A stretch of 64,000 bases of DNA from Paramecium pentaurelia. Taxonomy: Eukaryota; Ciliophora; Oligohymenophorea; Peniculida; Parameciidae. The stretch lies in the NCBI GenBank assembly GCA_905183005.1, contig CAJJDO010000140.1:6144-70143 (forward strand). The letters are read 5' to 3'. Positions 1-12,099 of the stretch are shown in pieces. A model generated the notes under the pieces. The model made no database searches and had not been told where the DNA came from. It worked only from the letters and a program-made list of their open reading frames with translations. The translations under genes and the position numbers were made by a program. Position 1 is the first letter of the stretch; each line of letters opens with the position of its first letter.

Positions 1-1046
1 GCGCCCAGGACCATCAGGTACTTATCCTCATACTTCTCTAATGATATATACATTTCTTATTCTGATCCAGATAAGAATAAAAGTTAATAATAATAATGTC
101 GTAATAAATAAATTATATTTAATACTTAAACTTCAGAGCTTTTGCTATCTAATTATTATAATTAGTATATTATCTGAAACATATCAATTAAATAATTGAA
201 TTTTATAAAACGAAATGTTTTATCTTCAAATATGATAATTAAATATTAATTAATATTAATTTATATAATTTTTATACCGTATGGATTGATTATTTAAATT
301 TTATTAAAAATATTAGCCTTGAATAAGATAGTGGTTGTGGAACTTTTAGAATGATTCCTGGAACATAAGGAAACTTAAAGTTTTAATATATAGAAAATTT
401 CATTAAGAAATTTAATAATTTTGTTGAAATAATTTGTGCTAAAGCTTCTGTTGCTATCAATTCGTTAGAATCTTAAGAAATAATGATAGCCATACGATGG
501 TTTATTTTTAAAGAGGAAAGGTACGGTATTAGCACTTGGGTTGCAAAAATAGTACATTTGATAATTTGGGTATTGTAGAAAATGAAACAATTATTTTCAT
601 TTGGTGTTGAATTAGAAGTAATCTTACATGGCTCTTAGCAATAAGGCTAATTTGGATATTTATTCCAAAAAAATCTATTCATTTGAAGTAATTCTACATT
701 GATCTATAATATTTGTATATTGTACTTGAATTTGATCAAGCAGTGTTACAAAAATTTCAAACAAAAATAATATTAAAACTAGACTTATTTTTTCTACTAG
801 ATATAATGATTAAATTTAATATCCATGCAATTCAAGCAATTTATACCCTTACGTGCTACAGTTGTGCTTGCAGGCCATTAAGTTTTATGGTACTACTATT
901 AATTATAAGATGAACATTTATCATCAATAGTCCAACTCTAATAAATTTCAATTAAACTAATATTTTTATTAATCAGTCATAATTTTTGAACACAAAAACT
1001 AGCCTTTTACTTCATTCAGATAACAAAATTTATGACAAGATTTCCA
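1..1046. other. No confident gene; possible degraded coding remnants
   Basis: No conserved domain or intact gene is visible. Around 420-705 one plus-strand frame stays open with TAA/TAG read as Gln, but it has no convincing start and no recognisable family, so a decayed gene is possible. The first ~25 bases are clearly more GC-rich than everything after them, which is odd in this genome and may be a contig-end artefact. No C4A2/C3A3-type telomeric repeat is present at the edge. Confidence 0.4.
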
Positions 1047-2154
1047 GAAATTAAATATTTCATTCTTCAAATTTTATAAGAAATGCTCATTTTCTATCTA
1101 CCAGCTTCATCTTTTGAATGGTTTTGCTTATAAAATTTTGTTCCTGACATAATATTGATAAGCCCTAATTAAATAATTTTATATTATATCTCAATTAAAT
1201 CAAAAAAAATTCAATAGACGGGTCATAGACTTAGAAACTCTTACGTCCAAATCTAGAGGTTATATCTAAAACTTTCTAATTCAAAATAGCATCAAACTCA
1301 ATATTTAGATCACAGTTAACTTCTAGTCCATCCCTTAAACTTATTTATATCATTCTTTAATTGGGCTGGTAAAAGATAATTTTTAATACTATACCATCAA
1401 TAAATTAAAATTAAGATTGATTCATTACAATAATAAATAAAAATTTTATTTAACAATTCAAAATAATATTAATAAGTTGCTCAATTTTTAGCAAAGGTTA
1501 ATCGCGTTTCATAAATTCAGTTATTTTTGGTTTTGGCAAAAGATTAAAAAAAAGTATATTAAAATTTATTATCCTTCAAACTTAAGTATAAACTTAAATA
1601 AGAAAAGAAGGCCTTTAAGCAATTTAAAGCTAAACCACAAATTCCATTTTCATCTTTGATAAATAATACTATTTCCCTTAAGGAGTTTTAATATTATTAT
1701 TTTTTTATGATAACTTTTAAATATAATTAATCTTTTATTCCTAAACTATCTCCTAAAAAAGTGTAAGTTATCATTATAATCATAGGAATAAGGAAAAAAT
1801 CATGGATTTTTTTAGAATTTAAAGAAATGAAAGCTAGATAAGAGAGAATTGTAAAAAAACAGGTACTTTTTGAACCAAAATTGGATTGGTATTTAATCGA
1901 TTCTCTTCTAGTGGTCCAATTTCAGGAAGTTGTGCTACTGCTACATAAGCCATTTTTGTAAATTTAGTAGCATGAAGTACATTTGCAGTTGCCTAAGGAG
2001 GAGCCATATAAGTAAGTATCACATACTGTTGATTATTAAGCTAAGTTACTTCGAGTACATAAATCGGTTTATTCATTTTAACTTTCTCTCCTTACATTTA
2101 TTTGAAACTTGATTAATTCAGATTAATAAATTTTATTCTCTAGTTTTCGAGTAA
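1047..2154. repeat. Direct repeat copy 1 (1,108 bp, identical to 2156-3263)
   Basis: Positions 1047-2154 repeat at 2156-3263 with a constant offset of 1,109 bp. I saw no difference on reading both. The copies are separated by one ambiguous base (N at 2155). A perfect kilobase repeat joined by one N is what an unmerged overlap between two contig ends looks like. I read it as an assembly artefact rather than a biological duplication, though I cannot prove it from sequence alone. Confidence 0.95.
1780..2076 (-). CDS. Unknown small protein, repeat copy 1
   Basis: Minus-strand frame of 98 codons with ciliate stops, beginning MNKPIYVLEVTQLNNQ and containing a stretch MAPPQATANVLHATKF. Amino-acid composition looks coding for the first ~70 residues. 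The last part (after KVP) is hydrophobic and may be a read-through intron: a 33-bp GTA...TAG segment is possible there. A further open frame with residues KDENGICGLALNC lies downstream on the same strand near 1620-1760, so this may be the first exon of a longer or decayed gene. No family recognised. Identical to 2889-3185. Confidence 0.4.
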
Positions 2155-2155
2155 N
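2155..2155. other. Single ambiguous base (N), probable contig join
   Basis: This is the only N I noticed in the window. It sits exactly between the two copies of the 1,108-bp repeat, so it is most simply a gap placeholder. Confidence 0.9.
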
Positions 2156-3263
2156 GAAATTAAATATTTCATTCTTCAAATTTTATAAGAAATGCTCATT
2201 TTCTATCTACCAGCTTCATCTTTTGAATGGTTTTGCTTATAAAATTTTGTTCCTGACATAATATTGATAAGCCCTAATTAAATAATTTTATATTATATCT
2301 CAATTAAATCAAAAAAAATTCAATAGACGGGTCATAGACTTAGAAACTCTTACGTCCAAATCTAGAGGTTATATCTAAAACTTTCTAATTCAAAATAGCA
2401 TCAAACTCAATATTTAGATCACAGTTAACTTCTAGTCCATCCCTTAAACTTATTTATATCATTCTTTAATTGGGCTGGTAAAAGATAATTTTTAATACTA
2501 TACCATCAATAAATTAAAATTAAGATTGATTCATTACAATAATAAATAAAAATTTTATTTAACAATTCAAAATAATATTAATAAGTTGCTCAATTTTTAG
2601 CAAAGGTTAATCGCGTTTCATAAATTCAGTTATTTTTGGTTTTGGCAAAAGATTAAAAAAAAGTATATTAAAATTTATTATCCTTCAAACTTAAGTATAA
2701 ACTTAAATAAGAAAAGAAGGCCTTTAAGCAATTTAAAGCTAAACCACAAATTCCATTTTCATCTTTGATAAATAATACTATTTCCCTTAAGGAGTTTTAA
2801 TATTATTATTTTTTTATGATAACTTTTAAATATAATTAATCTTTTATTCCTAAACTATCTCCTAAAAAAGTGTAAGTTATCATTATAATCATAGGAATAA
2901 GGAAAAAATCATGGATTTTTTTAGAATTTAAAGAAATGAAAGCTAGATAAGAGAGAATTGTAAAAAAACAGGTACTTTTTGAACCAAAATTGGATTGGTA
3001 TTTAATCGATTCTCTTCTAGTGGTCCAATTTCAGGAAGTTGTGCTACTGCTACATAAGCCATTTTTGTAAATTTAGTAGCATGAAGTACATTTGCAGTTG
3101 CCTAAGGAGGAGCCATATAAGTAAGTATCACATACTGTTGATTATTAAGCTAAGTTACTTCGAGTACATAAATCGGTTTATTCATTTTAACTTTCTCTCC
3201 TTACATTTATTTGAAACTTGATTAATTCAGATTAATAAATTTTATTCTCTAGTTTTCGAGTAA
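2156..3263. repeat. Direct repeat copy 2 (1,108 bp)
   Basis: Second copy of 1047-2154. It ends where unique sequence resumes at 3264. Any gene count in this interval should be halved if the repeat is an assembly artefact. Confidence 0.95.
2889..3185 (-). CDS. Unknown small protein, repeat copy 2
   Basis: Exact second copy of the frame at 1780-2076, inside the second copy of the 1,108-bp repeat. If the repeat is an assembly artefact the two entries are one gene. Upstream on the same strand (3264-3400) there is a short Met-starting frame, MEMIELLYEEKK, that could be an upstream exon or an independent fragment. Confidence 0.4.
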
Positions 3264-4832
3264 TTTGTTGTAGCTTTCATAAAGAAATTTTCGCCATTTA
3301 TCTTTTTTACTTTGGAATCAAAATTAATATGATACCTTCTTCTCTTCATATAATAATTCAATCATTTCCATTTTAATCCCATTTTTAATTTATAGTTATT
3401 AAATTTTGAATTATTTATGTTACCTAAGAAATTAAAATAATTGGAATATTTGAAATTTTGTTGTTTTTTATTATATTAGAAATAAATTTTTATCATTTTT
3501 TTCCACTCTTCAAATTCTTAGTTAAGGTTCCAAGGAGTGTTGATTTTTTTATTTAATTCAATCGATTGATCTATTTTAAAAGATAGATCAATTTTTTAGC
3601 AAATTCTTATTTTGATTAATATTAGATTCAGTTCAAATAAAATATATTAGAGGATATGGAATAATTTAAATTATCATTTAGGATCCTTTAAATTATGGAA
3701 ATACATGTTATTTGGCTACTAAATATTACAAATGGAATCTTCATTTTTAATTATGGATGGATTAAGTAACAAAAGGTGTGAATAATCTGTGTAATTGATA
3801 AAATGAAGTGCAATTAAAATTAAAAGCCTCACCAATTTTATATTTTGTTAGGATAATATGATTTAATTCCTCCTTTTTAGGAATATTTAGGAAAAGGGAA
3901 GTAAATATGATTATCAAATTAAGTAAAAAAATAAAATCATAAAGGTATCTTATCCAAAATGTAAAAGATTATATTGGAATATTCCTTAATCTTTTTATTA
4001 TATAGACTATTTGATTTTTAAATTTAATATTTATTACAATATTGCAAATCATAAAATTAATTAAGGTACTTATAAAAATGTAGAATTGGGAGATTTTTCA
4101 AATTGAAAATCAAAACTTATTTGTTAATATATTCTATAGAATATTGTATTTCTGTAATAAAATAAGATTTTAATATCCTTAATATCGTCATTAATGATAT
4201 TGAAAGGAATTAAAATACTTCAATTACTATATTTGAAAAATAATTCTCATATTAAATCAATAATCTCTAAAAAATCCTACTCCCCTTAGCTTAGCTTATG
4301 AAAAGAAAATTTTAAGTATCAGAATTATACGTTAAAAAGCAGGGCTTTTAAAAGATTCAATTTTATTAATTTTAAAAGAACCTTGAAACTTATAGAACAA
4401 ATGTTCTAAATTTTTTTACTGATAATACAAAATATCAAATTTCCATTTCTTTCAAAATAAAATCATAAAAGGATTAATTAACAAATATACAACTTTAATC
4501 AACTAAAATCTGTTAAGATTGAAAAAAAAGGTTTAATTTGAGATTCTAATAATATTTGACTATCGTTTTTGATTAACTTATTAATTTTAAGTTCAAATCA
4601 TTCCCTTCAATTAAATGAATTTATTCAAGATTAGCTTAATTATGAATAAGCAATTTCTGATTTTATTTCAGAAAAAGAAAATAATACTACTAACTTGGTT
4701 TTTATGTGATATAATTGAAAGAGTTATTATAATCAATAAGTAATCATTACTGATTAACACATGCTGAACATCAGTTCTTGAAATAACGAGATTGTTAAAA
4801 GGTAAAACAGTTCTACTAAAGCTTTCTTGAAA
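3264..4832. other. Gene-poor stretch with a possible deubiquitinase remnant
   Basis: About 1.6 kb without an intact gene. At 3691-3717 one plus frame reads NYGNTCYLA, which resembles the catalytic Cys box of ubiquitin-specific proteases (consensus N-x-G-N-T-C-Y-L-N). The surrounding frame breaks quickly and no His box was found, so if it is USP-derived it is a remnant. The remainder is AT-rich with no feature I can name. Confidence 0.35.
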
Positions 4833-4880
4833 ATGATGTATATTTTTTTATTTCATTTAATTCATATTTTTTATATTAAA

Positions 4881-7800
4881 ATGATCACAATCTCCATATT
4901 AATGATGATGTCTCAACCTCTAAGGTCAAAATTGATATCAAAAGAGGATTATAACTTAATAAAAAATAGTAACAAACTAATTTCTACTTAGATTGGTGTC
5001 TTTAAAAAGGAAGTTCAGCTATTAGTGATTATAGTGGGGAAAGTTATTTCGGAGGATCTAATGAATTCAAAAAGGATACACTCCTTCAAAACTATTACTA
5101 GTTGCCACCTCATTCTTAAGTAACTATTTAGATAAGAGCTATTTTCTCTTCTTGTATATAATCTTTTGAAGTGTAATTGGATGACGCAATATAAACTATT
5201 GATTACGGTCTGTTATTTACCTCCTAACCTGTGGATTTGGAGCTTAGCTACTTTCACTCCAGTAAGTCGGCATTTTTTTCTTTGTAAGTTACTTAGAAAT
5301 CAGGCTGTCCTAATCCGAATACCTGGTGGGGTGTTTTTGCAATATAAATCCATATATCAGATTGTTAAGATGATAAAGATTATTGTTAGCCTGGATCAAA
5401 TAGTTTATGGACAATCTTAAATTCAAATCTGAATTTCTAACCTACTGATTGGAATTTTTCTTTAGCAAGTTCGTAAAATTAATATATGTTTAAAGGTATA
5501 ATAAAATATGAAAACTAATTTAGATTTTATAATTTAATTTCTTCGTTATAGTAGTTCTTTTGTGCTTTAAAAATAAGTCCTAGTACCATATCCAACTAAA
5601 GTCAAATTGTAATTTAAACTCTTTTTCAAGAATAGTCCTTCAGAAATAATTATATCTATAAATAATCTTTAGATAGTGTGGCCAATAAATAATTATTATG
5701 AATACTATTAGGATTGCAATATAAATTTTTAATTGATTTATAGCATTGAAATTGATATTCATCATCATAAAAGTGATTTATTGTCTATAGATCTACTTTT
5801 AAATGAAAATTTTGGAAATAATGAAGTGAGTATTTTTGATTTCGTTGTATATTATTAAGAATAGGATATTGTTTAACTACCAAGTTTAGGATGCTTAAAT
5901 CAGATAGGCTAATAATGTATTTCTTGTGATTAAGGTTGGTAATACGATAGTTTGAAATAGAATTGCAGTCCCATTTGTGGTAATAGAATACAACAAGGAT
6001 ATGAAGAATGCGACGATGGAAATGAAATTTCTAATGATGGCTGCAACAACTGTAAATTTCAATGTTCTCTCGATTGTTAAAAATGCTAATTTGGGAAGTG
6101 TTTAATATAATCCAATTCTAATAATCTAAATTAGTTAGATACTTTTTCAAAAATTTAAGATTGTATTCATGCTAAAGGTTATTATTATGACTCCTTATTA
6201 AATGATTGTTTATCTATCTGTGGCGATCGAATTATCACATTAGAAGAGGAATGTGATGATGGTAATAGCTTACTAAATGATGGGTGTAGTAATTGTAAAT
6301 TCATATGCTCTGATAACTGTTTGGATTGTTAATTTGGTAAATGCTATCAATGCCATTAAGGATATAAAATTTAATAATTTAAATGCATATCAGATTGTGG
6401 AGATCAAATAATAAATGTTGATGAAACATGCGATGATGGAAATAATAATAGATTTGATGGATGTCATCAATGTTAAAGCAGTTGCTAATTATAATGTTTA
6501 TTTTGTTATAATTCTCTCTGTATTTAATGCTTATAAGGTTGGAATTTAATTGATGGTAAATGTGAATAAAATTGTGGAGATGGACAGGTGGCCTTAATGT
6601 CTAATGAATAATGTGATGATCCTAATAATAACAATTGTATTGATTGTTTATTTTAATTCTGCTAAGATAATTGTCAATTTTGTAACTAAAATATGTGTAT
6701 CACTTGTTTTTTTCCTTTTTAAATGATAAATGGAGTTTGTTTACCCATATGTGGTGATTCCATTGTAACACTTGAATTTGAACAATGCGATGATGGAAAT
6801 GATATCCCTTTTGATGGATGTCACGAATGTCAATATTCATGCTCATATGGATGCTAAGAATGCGAGTATAACAATATTTGTAAAGAATGTGAGTAAAATT
6901 TTTTTGATTTGGATCTCTAAACTGGTAAGTGCAAAGAAATTATTAAATCAATCAATAATTAAATTGATTAATCACAAGAGAATGGTAGTAATAATTAAAT
7001 TATTTTATGTAATCCTAATTATGTATTAATTGAAAATATTTGTGTTAATTTATGTGGAAACGGATAGCTCAATAGCCATTATGAAGATTGTGATGATGGT
7101 AATAATAATGGAGGCGATGGATGTTCTTCTTTGTGCAACCTTGAAAGATTTTTTGAATGTATTAATCTCGAAAACTCTTTAACAATATGTTCATTTGTAA
7201 AACCTCCTGATTTAAATTTAAATAGACTTTCTGACAAATAAAATCAAACTCAAATTATTGAATTGACTTTTTCTGAATAAGTTAAATTAAATCATCCATC
7301 TAATTTAGAAGAGATTGTAATTTTCAAGATAAATCCATAAATAACACATGAACTAACCATACTTCCTATATAAAATTTGACAAATTATTTGAATGATCCT
7401 GTATACTAGATTATTATTTAGTTTTATCAATCTATAGAAAATCCAATCCTCGAAATCGAAATCTCTAAATTTGCTATATCAAATCAATTTGATATAGAAT
7501 TACTGAACTTTAATAAGAGTGTAAGTCTTGGAACTCCTTTTGTGATGTCTGCAATAACTAAGCAATAAGTTGTATCAATTGTTAAATTTAATGATGCTAT
7601 GATGTATTCTATGGTAAGCATTGCAGGTTTAGCTATGGTAACAGGAAATATGGTGATGATTCTCAATCTTTTAGATCTTTTGCAATCTTTGTCATATATT
7701 CGCTATATGCAATATTAGTTTCCACCTAATTTAAAATAATTTCTTGAAACTTATACTAAGGTTTCTCTATCACCTATATTAGATTATTTTAAAGTTGATG

Positions 7801-8798
7801 AATTTATTGCATAATTAAATGGTGGTTTCATACCATATAAAAGAAAAAAGACTTAAAAATTAAGCACAAATTTAGAATTTAATTAAGTTTATTTAATGAA
7901 TGTCAAAAGCTGCTACTTTTCTCTTTTGGCTTCATTTATTACATATCTAATTTGCTCTGTTATAGCATCAAAATTAATAAATTAATAGTTGTTTAAATAT
8001 TATCAAAAGTAAACTTAAAATATAAAATATCTAAAGTAGATCTAGATGTTTCAAACAAAAATTTAATAATAGTGTCAAAAAATAAAAAATGATTATTTCT
8101 CTTTTGGAATATTCTAACTCTATTTTACAATACTGCATCAATTTACCTTTAGTACTTTTTTATAATTTCCAGATTACTCTTTTGAAACATTATTTGAGAC
8201 CTTTAATTCTTTGAATGCTGTGATTGCATTATTTGTGATAATTTTCATCTCCTTTTAAGTCCTCTCAATCACATCTTCTCCAATTAAAAATAAGTCAAAG
8301 TGGAAATATTTCTTTTAAGGATCTAGATCTTAATTTTGGGCACTTCAATTCAAATCCTTTTAGATATTTAGAGTTAAATTTTACATCTTAGTTATTGTTA
8401 CCTGCATAAATTATCCAGAAATACAATCAATACTATTATCGATGCAATCATTATGTTTTTTGATATATATATACAAATTTAGACCATTGACTTCAAATTT
8501 CGATTTAGTTAAATTGATGATCAGAGAATCATTTTTGATGGCAATATTTTGTTCATTATTATTATATAGTTTTGATTCAACCAATGATTAACTATTACTA
8601 TATGGATGGATACATATATTCCTATTATCGTTTATATTATCAACAAGTTTAGTTGTGGACATGATCGAATATTTTTATAAGGCATATTAAAATTACTTAA
8701 AAAGGAAAATTAAATAAGAATAAAAAGAATATCAAAATTATTTTGATAATCCACTTTAAAGATTTATATTGATTGAGTAGTAAAATATTGTGAATTGA
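4881..8798 (+). CDS. Large Cys-rich transmembrane protein with DUF4215-type repeats
   Basis: About 1,288 aa, joined over two introns (4969-4991, 23 bp; 5496-5523, 28 bp). The N-terminus (MITISILMMMSQP) looks like a short signal peptide; ATGs at 4833 and 4836 are in frame and could be the true start. Residues ~360-725 hold six copies of a Cys-rich unit whose core is C-D-D-G-N-x(4)-D-G-C-x2-C; the fourth copy is degenerate (CDDPNNNN). This is the DUF4215/myxococcal Cys-rich repeat pattern common in ciliate surface proteins. From ~residue 995 to the end there are several hydrophobic segments with a long predicted intracellular tail. The family is expanded in ciliates and functionally uncharacterised; a cell-surface or secretory-pathway role is inferred. 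Confidence 0.85.
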
Positions 8799-9568
8799 CA
8801 ATTTGTTGAATTAAATTTTTTTATTTGTGGTAATTTTATTTAATTAGATTAATTGATTTTCTTGATTTGTCTTGTATCTGATATTTAATAATGAAATATT
8901 ATGAAAAATTCTAATAATTCTTCTTATTACTTTTTAATTTAAATTAATTTAACTTAGAGAGTTTAAGCTTTAAATCTTAATCAAACTATTGTTAACATTT
9001 CTTTATTTTTAAATCATCTAATATCTTCATAAATAATGAATTGATAATATATCTAATTATAAATCGGGCATAATTTTTAATTAAATAAATATATATTAAA
9101 TAAATTTCGATTTTAAGAAATAAATACCAACTGTTATCAATAAATATTTTATTAATATTTAAAAATTGAACCAAAAAAAAATTGTTTTGAAATACTATTT
9201 TCTATTATTGAGACTAATTAAAGTAAATGGAATTTAATAATTAATGAGCTTTAGAAAATCTGAAAAGAAAATTCTTTAACATATTATATAAAAGTATCCT
9301 TTGAAGTTGGTTAATCCTCTTGTCTGGTAGTTTTAACATTAAAATTGTTTATAAAGATATTATATCAAGATGATAATTATACCTTATAATTTTTATATTC
9401 TATTTTAACTATTAATAATGTCTACTATTCTTCTAATAATAAAATAAAGAATTAGGTGTAAACATATATTTTAGCTATTGAACTTAAGGAATTTATCGTA
9501 ATAAAACTAATTTATACTTGATTTCTAAACAGAATATTTTAAAAATCTTATTATTTTGTTATTTTTTA
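8799..9568. other. Intergenic, 770 bp, nothing recognised
   Basis: AT-rich sequence between two plus-strand genes. No RNA gene, repeat or conserved frame seen. Short frames on both strands here lack recognisable residues and I treat them as chance. Confidence 0.6.
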
Positions 9569-12051
9569 ATGAAAAAAGAGAGTGAATGTGTGAAAGTTGT
9601 GGTTAGAGTGAGGCCCTTTAATTAAAGGGAAAAGGAAAATAATAGTAAACCTTGTGTAAATGTTGATGAAAAATAAAATGTAGTTGAACTGCTAAAGGTT
9701 TTATAAAAAAGATAATAAATAGCCTGTCGATAATGAATCGAAATAGTTTTCATATGACTATGTTTTTGGAATGAATGCTAAATAATCTTACATTTACGAA
9801 AAGACAGCATTCAATTTAGTAGAATCTGTGATTGATGGCTATAATGGGACAATATTCGCATATGGTTAAACAGGTATTGTGTTTAGTAATTTAAGGATGC
9901 GGAAAGACATTTACCATGACTGGAGTTCCTGAAAATGTAACTATTTAATTTTAAGCTTATAGGAAGAACTTAAGGGCATCATCCCAAGAACATTTACCCA
10001 AATATAAACAATTATTGACACAAATACAGACACTAAGAAGAAATTCTTGGTTAGATGTTCTTTTCTAGAGATATATAACGAGGAAATTCGAGATTTATTG
10101 GGAAAAGATCATAAAGCTAGATTAGAGTTAAAAGAATCTTAAGGTTGTGTCTCAGCTAAGGACTTAACAATGGTTACAGTAAAAACTGCTTAAGAAATGG
10201 ATAAATATATGTCACTTGGTTAAAATAATAGATCTGTTGGAGCCACAGCAATGAATGCATAGTCAAGTAGATCCCATTGCATTTTTACAGTGTATGTGGA
10301 AAGTTAAATAGTAGATGCTAAAGGGAATGAGTTTATTAGAGTAGGAAAGCTTAATTTAGTGGATTTAGCTGGAAGTGAAAGATAGTCAAAAACTTAAGCC
10401 ACTGGAGACAGACTTAAGGAAGCAACAAAGATAAATTTATCTCTATCTGCTCTAGGCAATGTGATTTCAGCATTAGTAGATGGAAAAACTTAGCATATTC
10501 CTTATAGAGATTCCAAATTAACTCGATTATTATAAGACTCTTTGGGTGGTAATACCAAAACAGTTATGATTACTGCTTTAAGCCCAGCTGATTTTAATTA
10601 TGATGAAACTCTCTCTAGTTTAAGATATGCATCAAGAGCTAAAATGATAAAGAATCAACCAAAAATCAACGAAGACCCAAAAGATGCTTTGTTAAAATAA
10701 TAAGCAGATGAAATATAAAAACTAAAGGAATAATTATCTAAATTAAACAAGAATGGAGGAGGAGGAGGATCAGAAAAAGATATTTAAAATAATAGTAGTT
10801 AAAACTTTTATGGGAATCTGAAGAAATAATAAGAGATCCTCGAAATCGAAAAGATTAAATCTGACGAAGTTTAGAAAGAACTTGAAAAATTGAAATAAGA
10901 TAATGAAAGATTAATTAAGGAAAGAAAGGATAAGGAGGAATAAATGTCTAGATAAAAATAAAGAGAGCTTGAATAATTGATAAAAGATAATGAAAACTTA
11001 CAAAAGGAAAAAGAAAAAGTATTAGAATAAATAGCAGAGAAGGAATAAAAAGCTATTGAAGAATAAAATCTAAGGTAGAAATTATAAGAGTTAATGGCTG
11101 CAAAGGAGAAAATGGTTGTGACAGGAGGAAAAGCAAGTGAAGAAGAGAAGAAAAAGTATCGTTTATAGCAAAAGAAGTTGAAATAATAAAGTCAAGAACA
11201 TGAAAAGTTATTAGAAGAAAGAGAGAAATAAAAGGATGAATTGTATGACATAGAATAGAAATATTAATCAGTTCAAGAAGAAATTGAAGCATTAAGGAAA
11301 AAAAATTTAAGATTGAGAAAAGTCTATAAAGAAGCAATGGTAGAAATAAAAGATATTTAAAAAGAAAATGAATAAGATAAGGAAGAATTGCTTGAAAGTA
11401 TTAGAGCTTTAGAAAGAGAAAATACATTATATTTACGAATTTTATTAACCATGTTTAAAGAGGATGAATTGTTAAGTCTCAAAGGAGATTGTGTTTATGA
11501 TGAAGATAAGAAAGATTATAAAGTACCTCCTTTTGTCTTTAAATAGAATAAGGTATCATATCCATCTTTGCCATATAAAGAAGGTATTATTTGTTTTTAT
11601 TTATTAAATAGCCCAGGAGTATATTGAAGAGTTAAAAGATTAAAGACAATTATAAATTAATCCTAAGTAGGATATGCTTGAAATTCCTGCTAGAAACAAT
11701 AGTAAAATGCGTTCTGAAGAAATCTAATAAAGATCAAGTAGTCAAGGTTTTGATAAATAAAATCGATAATAACAAATGTTGAAACAACAGCAGCAATAAG
11801 TTTAAGAATTAGAAAAAATGTATCCAACTTCATAAACACCTTAATTAGAGAAAAAGTAAAAGGTTTAGCTAAGTCCAATTGAAAATAATAAATCTTCACG
11901 TCCCCCATCAAATCAACAAAATGATTAAAACATTTTTAAATAATCTCCTTTGAAAAAATAATAAGAACTTCTAATACCATAAAAACCCATAAGCAAAATT
12001 CCTTTGGGAAAACTACCACCTGATATTGAAAGAAAGAATCATCATTAATGA
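9569..12051 (+). CDS. Kinesin-2-like motor protein (OSM-3/KIF17/KIF3 type)
   Basis: 793 aa after removing four introns (9698-9722, 9874-9895, 9937-9962, 11584-11611). N-terminal motor, residues ~1-350: VRVRPFNQRE, P-loop GQTGCGKT (codon split by intron 2), switch I region NAQSSRSH, switch II VDLAGSER, and a late-motor region HIPYRDSKLTRLLQDSL. Residues ~360-660 are Gln/Lys/Glu-rich coiled coil; the tail is basic and Ser/Pro-rich. The motor wording (SYDYVFG, FLEIYNEEIRDLL, LSALGNVISALVDG) matches kinesin-2, the anterograde intraflagellar transport motor, so a ciliary role is likely. Intron 1 starts GTTTTA rather than GTA but restores the frame exactly. Ends 48 bp from the convergent YTH gene. 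Confidence 0.93.
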
Positions 12052-12099
12052 GAGGAGATTTAATTTGGTATATCTAAATATTAACAATAATATAAATCA

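Noticed and set aside
5166..5420. Plus-strand 84-aa frame
   Set aside because: Out-of-frame reading of exon 2 of the Cys-rich membrane protein.
11053..11337. Minus-strand Leu/Ile-rich open frame
   Set aside because: It lies antisense to the kinesin coiled coil, whose repeated charged codons give hydrophobic antisense frames. The plus strand is clearly coding.
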